Shown: piece after piece, positions 1 through 7,285 of the stretch
Layout of the letters: each line of letters opens with the position of its first letter
Numbering within the stretch: the first letter of the stretch is position 1
NCBI GenBank assembly: GCA_018823705.1
Contig: JAHJHP010000077.1
Coordinates: forward strand, 1 to 33,130
DNA: 33,130 bases
Direction: 5' to 3'
DNA from: Candidatus Omnitrophota bacterium
GTDB lineage: Bacteria > Omnitrophota > Gorgyraeia > 2-01-FULL-45-10
Notes under the pieces: model-generated
Told to the model about the DNA's origin: nothing
The model's input: only the letters and a program-made list of their open reading frames with translations
Database searches by the model: none
Position numbers and translations under genes: made by a program

Positions 1-40
1 GATTCTTGCGCAACTCAAAGACTCTATTAATATCTCTCAT
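1..40 (-). CDS. 5' end of a minus-strand CDS truncated by the window edge (MRDINRVFELRKN...)
   Basis: Reverse complement has GAGGAG (48-53) 7 nt upstream of ATG (40-38), then an open frame to the window edge. Confidence 0.4.
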   Translation of the reverse strand, partial: MRDINRVFELRKN

Positions 41-173
41 AATAAGTCTCCTCATATTACACCTCCCATATCTACCATAAAAACCAAAGCAAAACAAAAG
101 AAGAATCAAAAGATAGTGCACTCGTTCCGCGGATAATAGATTTGTTAAAAATAAAAAAGTCAGAAAAAGCACA

Positions 174-201
174 TTGATATGTTACTTTTATATGGTACAC
201 T
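174..201 (+). promoter_or_regulatory. Putative sigma70 promoter for the PPDK-like gene
   Basis: TTGATA (174-179), 16 bp spacer, TACACT (196-201). A 7 bp inverted repeat ACTCGAA/TTCGAGT (199-205/214-220) sits at the expected start site. Confidence 0.4.
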
Positions 202-306
202 CGAACACATGCTTTCGAGTTAGAGCATATAATGCTTGGCGCTATAAAAGACCAAACGTTTTTTATTAGTGAATAGATTTATTAATTAAGACAAAAAGGA
301 GTAGAC

Positions 307-3300
307 ATGATGAAGGCGAATAAAATAATGTCAATGTTAATTTTGGTATGTTTCTTGTTTAATACCGCCGTATCAGATCTTGCGTTTGGCCTCGCTGTTC
401 CTTCGGGTTTGGATGATGTCGTGGGGATACAGCACAAAGACATGCATATGATAAAGTTTGCGCTGGAAGAACAGCTAGTGGCTTTAGCCGTTCCCGACCT
501 CGCCGTAAGTCTAAGTACTTTTCAAACAATACTGGGAGAACAACTTGTTAGAGAAAAAACGATGTTCCAACCGGCAGATATGCGATTCTTCTTTCACGAG
601 ATAATGCTTACAGACACCGGTCTCCGCGTTATGGTCAGGCTCAAGGATGGACATGGATTAAGGACCTATTACGCTACATTCTCTTTGCAGAAGGATGAAA
701 ATGGCGGGTTTCCTATAAGTGTATATACAGAGGAGCAATATAGAGGTACCGCCGGATTTATAAAAGGCGCTGTCGTTCCTGCTTATGTGTATTTTTTTGG
801 TGATGGCAAAACTTCAGCGGAAGAATTATTTGGTAATACTTTGGATGAACGAAAAATAATTTTAGGAGGCAAAGGCGAAGGCCTTCATTCCATGGTCCGC
901 GCTAACATCCCCGTTCCACCCGGTTTTACGATAACGACTGACGCATGTAACTATTATGCTCTTGAGCATAAGTGGCCTGAAGGGCTGAAGGAAGAAGTGG
1001 ATTCCAATGTAGTCCGGATGGAAAAGCTTTTACGCAAAGCATTTGGAGATAACGAAAACCCGTTATTGGTAGCAGTGCGGTCCGGCGCGAAATTATCCAT
1101 GCCGGGGATGATGGACACCATACTAAATCTAGGCCTCAACGATGCTGCGGTTTTAGGCTTTGCCAATAAGACCGGTAATGAGCGTTTGGCGTGGGATAGC
1201 TATCGTAGATTAATTCAGATGTTTTCCGACGTTGTTCTGGGTATTGAAAAGAAAGATTTTGAAAGAATAATCGAGGCGAAGAAAGAGGAGTTAGGCGTCA
1301 AGCAGGATGTGGAGCTAGATGCGGAAGCGCTTAAAGATCTGGTGGTAAAATTTAAAGCCCTCGTGGAAAGCCATGGTAAGGTATTTCCTCAGGATGTCCG
1401 CCAGCAGTTGACCATGGCGATTAACGCTGTCTTTGAATCATGGAATAATCCGCGGGCTGTTACCTACCGTAACCTCTATAAAATCCCGCATGATTTAGGA
1501 ACGGCAGTTAATGTTCAAGCGATGGTTTTTGGTAACACCGGAAATCAATCCGCGACCGGTGTAGGTTTTACCCGCAATCCTTCGACTGGTGCTAAAGAAC
1601 TCTACGGGGAATTCCTGATTAACGCTCAAGGCGAAGACGTGGTGGCCGGTACCCGTACTCCGCAACCCATTTCTCAATTGAGAGATGCCATGCCTGAAGC
1701 CTACAAACAGCTTATGGAAATTACCAACGGTCTTGAAAAGCACTACGGGGATATGCAGGATTTTGAGTTCACCGTAGAGGACGGGACCCTGTATCTTTTG
1801 CAGACACGCTCAGGCAAACGTACCGGTGTGGCGGCGGTTAAGGTGGCGGTGGATATGGTTAAAGAAGGGCTTATCACCAAAGAAGAAGCGTTGATGCGTG
1901 TTAACCCTCAACAATTTAACGAAGTTTTGTTTCCCACTTTGGATCCTCAGGCGAAGAAAGACCTGACATCCAAAGAAATATTGGCCACGGGATTATCGGC
2001 AGGGCCGGGCGCGGCTACGGGCCAGATTGTTTTTACATCCGAGGACGCGGTTGAATGGACAAAAGAAGGTAAGCAGGTTATCCTTTGGCGTAAAGAGACT
2101 TGCCCCGACGATATTGCGGGAATGGATAAGGCAATTGGAGTAGGAACCTCTGTAGGCGGTATGACTTCACATGCGGCACTTGTATCCCGGGGAATGGGCA
2201 AAGTAACCATGGTGGGCGCTGGCCGAGTCGATGTCAACTACGAAAAGAAGGAAGCGTATATAAGAAATGAAAGTGGCGAGGTTACCCATACCTTAAAAGA
2301 AGGGGATTGGGTTACCCTGAATGTGGTAGAAAAAGAGCCGGCGCAATTGATTTTAGGTAAGAAAGATATTGTGCGGCCGGAAGCCATCGGCGATGAATTA
2401 GCGGAGTTTTTGTCTTGGGCCAAGAAAGCGAGCCGTTTGCGTGTGTGGGCTAATGCTGAGATTCCGCATGACGCCAAAAAGGCATTCAGCTTCGGAGCTG
2501 AAGGTATCGGTTTATGCCGCACAGAGCACATGTTCTTTGGCGAAGATCGTTTACCCATTATGCAGGAGATGATTTTGGCTGATTCGGTTGAAGCGCGAGA
2601 GGCTGCTTTAAATAAACTTCTTCCGATGCAGAGGGAAGATTTTATCGGGCTCTTCCGTGAGATGAAGGGTTATCCGGTTACCATCCGAACATTGGATCCG
2701 CCATTGCATGAATTCCTGCCTAAGCGCGAAGAGCTGATGGTTGAAATTAAAGAACTAGAGTTGACCAAGGCTGATCCTATATTGGTTGCGGAGAAAAAGA
2801 AGCTGTTGAGTCGGATAAACGAATTGCATGAATTCAACCCGATGATGGGAATGCGCGGCACGCGCTTAGGAATTATGATGCCTGAAATTACCGTTATGCA
2901 GGCCCGGGCGATTGCTGAAGCGACTGTTGCCGTAATTAAGGAAGGCGGAAAGGTTGTCCCGGAGATTATGATTCCCCTGGTGGGAAAATTAGAGGAATTC
3001 ACCCATCAAAAAAAGATTGTGGCCGATACGGTTGAAACGGTCATGAAAGAATCAGGAGTCTCTTTTCAATATCGCGTCGGCACGATGATTGAAGTGCCGC
3101 GAGGCGCGCTGACTGCCGATGAGCTTGCTATGGAAGCGGAATTTTTCTCGTTTGGCACAAATGACCTGACTCAGTATGGCGCAGGTTTTAGCCGGGATGA
3201 TATCGGAAAGTTTATGGCGCATTACCTGTCGTTAGGGATATATCCTCTCGATCCTTTTGAGACATTTGACGCAAAAGGGATCGGTGAACTTGTGCGTATT

Positions 3301-4170
3301 GCGGTAGAAAAAGGGAGAAAGACAAACCCGGACCTGAAGATAGGAGTCTGTGGTGAACATGGAGGGGATCCGGAATCCATCCAATTCTTTGATAAAGTCG
3401 GGTTAGATTATGTCAGCTGCTCGCCATACCGCGTTTTGGGCGCATGGTTAGCGGCAGCTCAAGCGACTATAAAAGATAAGCTTAGCAAGAGTCCTGTGGT
3501 TAAAACGGAAAGTGATGGTGGATTGAATTCGAAAGTGGATGTAGCGCAGGAGATAACTGCTATGGTTTCGCTTGCTTCTGAAGCAGGTGCGCCTATGTCA
3601 ATGGAGCGCTATAACCTGCTTGTTACCTCAGATTTTTTTGCCAATGGAGAACTCGAAGGACATAGGGCAAAGTATGGAGATAGATTTGATCTTGATAGAA
3701 TAAGTGGTGTATCCACCGAGCAGTTCGTTGATAATATACTGGCAAAAGCCAGCGGTAAAGAGACAAAGACGATAGCTCTTGTTACAAACGATCTATCGGC
3801 TGAACAACTTGAAAGGCTGACAAAGGTCGGCATAAGGTTTGTAAGAGTTGATACTGTAGGCCTTCTGCGCGCCAAAGCAGATGAAGACGCTGATAGAGAG
3901 AAATTCCAAATCGATACTTATGCTATGATGTTGCTGTTGCGACGGATCGATAGTAGCATAACCGCGGACTCCTCTATTTACAGGTTATTGAGTTTCTACC
4001 TGAAATCGCATTTTGAGCTGACAGGTGCGATAGCGGTAGATGACTACATAAACGCTGTCGTCACTAATGATGTCATGAAACTCATTCGCGGGCTCTTATT
4101 ATACAGGCCTATCGAGCAGTACAGAGTACCTGACTATAATAATGTCGCTGCAACGCTGGTATCGGCGTAA
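307..4170 (+). CDS. ppdK: Pyruvate, phosphate dikinase with signal-peptide-like N-terminus and extra N- and C-terminal regions
   Basis: 1287 aa. PPDK motifs present: GGMTSHAALVSRGMGK (phosphohistidine), RTEHMFF, MGMRGTRLGI, FFSFGTNDLTQ, CGEHGGDPES...GLDYVSCSPYR. N-terminus MMKANKIMSMLILVCFLFNTAVSDLAFG is hydrophobic; about 200 aa follow the PPDK core. Confidence 0.9.
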   Translation: MMKANKIMSMLILVCFLFNTAVSDLAFGLAVPSGLDDVVGIQHKDMHMIKFALEEQLVALAVPDLAVSLSTFQTILGEQLVREKTMFQPADMRFFFHEIMLTDTGLRVMVRLKDGHGLRTYYATFSLQKDENGGFPISVYTEEQYRGTAGFIKGAVVPAYVYFFGDGKTSAEELFGNTLDERKIILGGKGEGLHSMVRANIPVPPGFTITTDACNYYALEHKWPEGLKEEVDSNVVRMEKLLRKAFGDNENPLLVAVRSGAKLSMPGMMDTILNLGLNDAAVLGFANKTGNERLAWDSYRRLIQMFSDVVLGIEKKDFERIIEAKKEELGVKQDVELDAEALKDLVVKFKALVESHGKVFPQDVRQQLTMAINAVFESWNNPRAVTYRNLYKIPHDLGTAVNVQAMVFGNTGNQSATGVGFTRNPSTGAKELYGEFLINAQGEDVVAGTRTPQPISQLRDAMPEAYKQLMEITNGLEKHYGDMQDFEFTVEDGTLYLLQTRSGKRTGVAAVKVAVDMVKEGLITKEEALMRVNPQQFNEVLFPTLDPQAKKDLTSKEILATGLSAGPGAATGQIVFTSEDAVEWTKEGKQVILWRKETCPDDIAGMDKAIGVGTSVGGMTSHAALVSRGMGKVTMVGAGRVDVNYEKKEAYIRNESGEVTHTLKEGDWVTLNVVEKEPAQLILGKKDIVRPEAIGDELAEFLSWAKKASRLRVWANAEIPHDAKKAFSFGAEGIGLCRTEHMFFGEDRLPIMQEMILADSVEAREAALNKLLPMQREDFIGLFREMKGYPVTIRTLDPPLHEFLPKREELMVEIKELELTKADPILVAEKKKLLSRINELHEFNPMMGMRGTRLGIMMPEITVMQARAIAEATVAVIKEGGKVVPEIMIPLVGKLEEFTHQKKIVADTVETVMKESGVSFQYRVGTMIEVPRGALTADELAMEAEFFSFGTNDLTQYGAGFSRDDIGKFMAHYLSLGIYPLDPFETFDAKGIGELVRIAVEKGRKTNPDLKIGVCGEHGGDPESIQFFDKVGLDYVSCSPYRVLGAWLAAAQATIKDKLSKSPVVKTESDGGLNSKVDVAQEITAMVSLASEAGAPMSMERYNLLVTSDFFANGELEGHRAKYGDRFDLDRISGVSTEQFVDNILAKASGKETKTIALVTNDLSAEQLERLTKVGIRFVRVDTVGLLRAKADEDADREKFQIDTYAMMLLLRRIDSSITADSSIYRLLSFYLKSHFELTGAIAVDDYINAVVTNDVMKLIRGLLLYRPIEQYRVPDYNNVAATLVSA

Positions 4171-4191
4171 TACAAGATAGGTTGAAATGCT

Positions 4192-4230
4192 AAGCCCCCG
4201 AGGAGAGATCCTTCCCGGGGGCTTCTTTTA
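4192..4230 (+). terminator. Rho-independent terminator after the PPDK gene
   Basis: AAGCCCCCG...CGGGGGCTT stem followed by CTTTTATT. Confidence 0.8.
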
Positions 4231-4262
4231 TTGGAAATAGGCTATTTTATGCATGAAAATCC

Positions 4263-4291
4263 TTGCTACTTATTATGAATAATTATATAAT
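4263..4291 (+). promoter_or_regulatory. sigma70 promoter for tRNA-Val
   Basis: TTGCTA (4263-4268), 17 bp spacer, TATAAT (4286-4291), about 20 nt upstream of the tRNA. Confidence 0.6.
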
Positions 4292-4312
4292 AACGCCGAC
4301 GAATTTAAGAGC

Positions 4313-4389
4313 GGACGCGTAGCTCAGTCGGTTGGAGCGCTGCGTTCACATCGCAGAGGTCACAGGTTCGAGTCCTGTCGCGTCCACCA
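4313..4389 (+). tRNA. tRNA-Val (anticodon CAC), CCA encoded
   Basis: Acceptor GGACGCG/CGCGTCC, anticodon stem CTGCG/CGCAG with loop TTCACAT, T-arm ACAGG-TTCGAGT-CCTGT, 3' ACCA. Confidence 0.95.
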
Positions 4390-4429
4390 TCTTGTTGTTT
4401 AAGTCTGGGATGGTGTAGTGTAGAGAGTT

Positions 4430-4535
4430 GGGACTCGAAGCCAATTTTCGCCGACCAGCGGGAGGAAAAGCCCTCCGGGCGACAGAAAATTGGCTGGTCA
4501 GGAGGCCGCCACCGGCGGCCGGATGACCGAGTCCC
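4430..4535. repeat. Compound nested palindrome downstream of tRNA-Val
   Basis: Outer arms GGGACTCG (4430-4437)/CGAGTCCC (4528-4535) enclose AGCCAATTTTC (4439-4449)/GAAAATTGGCT (4485-4495) and GGTCA (4496-4500)/TGACC (4524-4528) with GGCCGCC (4504-4510)/GGCGGCC (4514-4520). Confidence 0.8.
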
Positions 4536-4586
4536 CGCCTGACCGCAGTTAAAAACTATCAGGCGGGCAGGCTGTCGCGTCCACCA
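4528..4586 (+). repeat. Duplicated tRNA-Val 3' end (CGAGTCC + CTGTCGCGTCCACCA) split by a REP-like hairpin
   Basis: CTGTCGCGTCCACCA at 4572-4586 is an exact copy of 4375-4389; CGAGTCC at 4528-4534 copies 4369-4375. Between them lies a CCCGCCTGA...TCAGGCGGGCAGG hairpin. Confidence 0.75.
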
Positions 4587-4593
4587 ACTACGA

Positions 4594-4852
4594 TTTGGCC
4601 TTCGCCAAAAAGTGTGGAACTGTCCCGCCCGGAACAGAACAAGGGGCGGGATCCCGCCCGAAATAGACAGATGGCGGGGCTGTTTGGCTTCGGCCTGCTA
4701 GAGTTAAATAATAGCAGGGCTAGCGCCCAAATCGTTTTAAGGAAAACTTAAATCGGTTTTCCTTAATCCAGATTTTGACGAAGCAAAATCTGGATAGAAC
4801 TACCGTACAAAATCCAAAATTTTCTTTGTAAAATTTTGGGTTAAGGATCCTT
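4594..4852. repeat. Array of consecutive intergenic palindromes
   Basis: TTTGGC/GCCAAA (4594-4609); GGGCGGGATCCCGCCC perfect palindrome (4644-4659); CCTGCTA/TAGCAGG (4694-4718); TTAAGGAAAAC/GTTTTCCTTAA (4737-4766); ATCCAGATTTTG/CAAAATCTGGAT (4766-4795); CCAAAATTTT/AAAATTTTGG (4814-4839); AAGGATCCTT (4843-4852). Confidence 0.75.
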
Positions 4853-4879
4853 TACCTTATGTGGAAGTAATAAAGACAG

Positions 4880-5599
4880 GTGGAGATGATAAATACTGAA
4901 GAGCAAATAAAGTTACTTGTGGAGTTACAGAAACTGGATTCTCAGATACTGAAGATGGAGGATGAGCTCAACTCTATTCCCGAGATACTGTCAAAGCTTG
5001 AGAGCGATTTTAATGAGAAGAGCTCTAACCTTAAGAAGCATGAAGATGATACAAAGGCACTCCAGCTTAAGCGTAAAGAAAAAGAGGGGGAGCTTAAGGC
5101 CAAAGAAGATATTGTAAAGAAATATACCACGCAGATGTATCAGGTCAAGACCAATAAAGAGTACACCGCTCTTCAGGAGGAGATCGGCAGAGTTAAAGCT
5201 GACAGCTCACTCATCGAAGAGGCCATATTGAAGATCTTCGATCAGGTCGATGCCGAGAACAAAGAAGTCGCCGCGCAGAAAGAGTTCCTTAAGAAGGAAG
5301 ATGCCGTCATGCGGGAAGAGAAGACGAAGCTTGATGCAGACGCGCTCCGCATAAAATCGGACCTGGATAGATTGAAGGCCCAGCGCGCCGAGCTAACCGT
5401 AAAAGTCGATCAAAAGATACTTGCCAGGTATGATAGGATACTGGCCAATAAAGACGGCCTGGCGGTCGCTCCCATCACCGGTGAGTCATGCCAAGGCTGC
5501 TTCGGACATATGCCCGCACAGGTTATAAATGAGGTGAGGATGAAGAGTTCGATAATCTGCTGCGAGAACTGCACCAGGATACTTTACATTGAAGAGTAA
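4880..5599 (+). CDS. Coiled-coil protein with C-terminal C4 zinc ribbon (COG1579-like)
   Basis: Long helical region then CQGCFGHMPAQVINEVRMKSSIICCENCTRILY. Start is GTG 4880 or, more likely, ATG 4886. Confidence 0.85.
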   Translation: MEMINTEEQIKLLVELQKLDSQILKMEDELNSIPEILSKLESDFNEKSSNLKKHEDDTKALQLKRKEKEGELKAKEDIVKKYTTQMYQVKTNKEYTALQEEIGRVKADSSLIEEAILKIFDQVDAENKEVAAQKEFLKKEDAVMREEKTKLDADALRIKSDLDRLKAQRAELTVKVDQKILARYDRILANKDGLAVAPITGESCQGCFGHMPAQVINEVRMKSSIICCENCTRILYIEE

Positions 5600-6005
5600 A
5601 AAATTATACATATATGCTGACGGCGGCAGCCGCGGCAATCCCGGACCTTCGGGTATCGGCGTGGTGATATTGGATTCAAACAGAAAGAAGATCAAAGAAT
5701 CATTTAAATTTATCGGTGAGACGACGAACAATATAGCCGAATATAGCGCGCTCGTCTCCGGCCTCGAAGCAGCGGTGGCTCTTAAAGCGACGGATATTGT
5801 TATCTATCTGGATAGCGAGCTTCTGACGAAACAGCTTAACGGAGAATATAAAGTAAGAGACGCTAATATGAAGATCCTCTTCAATGAATCTCTCGGTCTT
5901 TTAAAAAAATTCGATTCATTCGAAGTCAAACATATAGCGCGAGCTAAAAATAAAGAAGCTGATAAGCTTGTAAATAAAGCGATTAATTTAGCAGGGTTGT
6001 TTTAA
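5589..6005 (+). CDS. RNase HI-family protein
   Basis: YADGGSRGNPGPSGIGVVI...NNIAEYSALVSGLEAA...YLDSELLTKQLNGEYKV...HIARAKNKEADKLVNKA; TTG start overlapping the upstream stop. Confidence 0.88.
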   Translation: MKSKKLYIYADGGSRGNPGPSGIGVVILDSNRKKIKESFKFIGETTNNIAEYSALVSGLEAAVALKATDIVIYLDSELLTKQLNGEYKVRDANMKILFNESLGLLKKFDSFEVKHIARAKNKEADKLVNKAINLAGLF

Positions 6006-6017
6006 ATAATTATAGAC

Positions 6018-6434
6018 TTCGTATACCGGGTGTTCGCTCCGATTTATTTCGGAGAGGAAAGTCCGGGCTCCATATAGCAGCGTAACGGTTAACGGCCGTC
6101 CGTCGAAAGACGAGGATTTAGAGCCACAGAGACGAGTCCTGTATCTGAACGAACCCGAAAGGGTGAGCGAGTGATACAGGGGTGAAACGCGGCAATCTCT
6201 ACGTGGAGCAAGACCAAATAGGTTCCGATCCAGGATCTGCTAGATCCTACTGGAAAATACGTCAGTATCGGAACGGGTTAGGTCGCTAGCGCTGGCCAAT
6301 GCCTCTGGCATTGACCGCGCATGTCGTTGGCTTTGCCAACGACTAGAGCCACGGAGCAATCCGTGGTCGAGATAGATGAGCGCCTCATTCCGCGCAAGCG
6401 GGATAAGACAGAACCCGGCTTACAGGTATACGAA
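6018..6434 (+). ncRNA. rnpB: RNase P RNA, bacterial type A
   Basis: P1 TTCGTATACC (6018-6027)/GGTATACGAA (6425-6434); GAGGAAAGTCCGGGCTCC, GGAGCAAGACCAAATAGG, GAGATAGATGA and AGACAGAACCCGGCTTA conserved blocks. Confidence 0.95.
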
Positions 6435-6475
6435 ATAATAAGGGACAGCGGTTTTTCGCTGTCCCTTATTATTTT
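6435..6475 (+). terminator. Rho-independent terminator of rnpB
   Basis: AATAATAAGGGACAGCG-GTTTTT-CGCTGTCCCTTATTATT, then TT. Confidence 0.85.
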
Positions 6476-6566
6476 AGCTTCTGCCAAATACCAACCAAAA
6501 TAATAATACTCCCCAGTAAGATGAACGGGACGAAACCTCGAGTAAAATAATATGTTTCGCTAATGC

Positions 6567-6595
6567 TTGACAAGGTGGAGTCGCTGGTGTATACT
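6567..6595 (+). promoter_or_regulatory. Strong sigma70 promoter of the dcw cluster (mraZ promoter)
   Basis: TTGACA (6567-6572), 17 bp spacer, TATACT (6590-6595). Confidence 0.85.
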
Positions 6596-6603
6596 TGAAC
6601 CAT

Positions 6604-6630
6604 AAAGTGGCATAAAGTGGTGCAAAATGG
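6604..6630 (+). promoter_or_regulatory. Putative MraZ operator: three direct repeats with 10 bp period
   Basis: AAAGTGG (6604-6610), AAAGTGG (6614-6620), AAAATGG (6624-6630), just downstream of the -10 and before mraZ; resembles described MraZ boxes. Confidence 0.8.
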
Positions 6631-6645
6631 AGGATTGCATAGGTC

Positions 6646-7095
6646 ATGTTTTACGGTGAATATGAACATACTATAGATAAAAAGGGGCGGCTTATCATAC
6701 CCTCCAAGTTCAGGGAGGCGTTTAAAGAGTACGATATAGAGAAATTCTTTATAACGCGCGGCCTCGATAAATGTCTTTTTATGTTCACGGAGAATGAGTG
6801 GAAGACTCAGGAGTCAAAATTCAAATCGATATCATTTACAAAGTCAGAAGCGAGAAAATTTAACCGTATGTATTTTGCGGGTGCGTCACAAATAGAGTGC
6901 GATAAGCAGGGAAGGATCCTCATACCGAAGTACCTGAAAGATTATGCCGTGATAAAAAGGGATGTGATGATCATCGGCGTCTCTAACAGGATAGAAATAT
7001 GGTCTCAAGAGGCCTGGAAATCATATTACGATAATTCCAAGGAGTCCTTCGAAGATATCGCGGAAAAACTTATGACGGAAGAAGGAGGGCAGTAG
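6646..7095 (+). CDS. mraZ: Transcriptional regulator MraZ
   Basis: [26 protein letters not shown]...[22 protein letters not shown]; two SpoVT/AbrB-like repeats, heads the dcw cluster. Confidence 0.95.
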   Translation: MFYGEYEHTIDKKGRLIIPSKFREAFKEYDIEKFFITRGLDKCLFMFTENEWKTQESKFKSISFTKSEARKFNRMYFAGASQIECDKQGRILIPKYLKDYAVIKRDVMIIGVSNRIEIWSQEAWKSYYDNSKESFEDIAEKLMTEEGGQ

Positions 7096-7096
7096 T

Positions 7097-7285
7097 ATGC
7101 CGAATAGATGCGTCAGACAGGTGAAGAGGGACAGAAATTATCAGGTAAATATAGACACGGTAATCGAGAGATTTAAGAAGGTCAGGGCGTTGAATTGTAA
7201 TCCTGCCGACGTAGGACTGGATTGTTACATATGGAACACGTTCTTTGCCAATTCCAGATCCAACGCTATATCGAGATTTTTGTAA
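7097..7285 (+). CDS. Possible 62-aa small protein between mraZ and rsmH
   Basis: ATG at 7097 preceded by GAAGGAGGG at good spacing. No recognised family; coding status uncertain. Confidence 0.35.
   Translation: MPNRCVRQVKRDRNYQVNIDTVIERFKKVRALNCNPADVGLDCYIWNTFFANSRSNAISRFL

Noticed and set aside
4313-4586. A second complete tRNA gene downstream of tRNA-Val
   Set aside because: Only the 3' end is duplicated; there is no D-arm or anticodon arm.
4390-4852. CRISPR array as an explanation for the palindrome island
   Set aside because: The palindromes differ in sequence and spacing; there is no regular direct repeat/spacer pattern and no cas gene.
6278-6503. Short ORFs on both strands over rnpB
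   Set aside because: They lie within the conserved RNase P RNA and its terminator.
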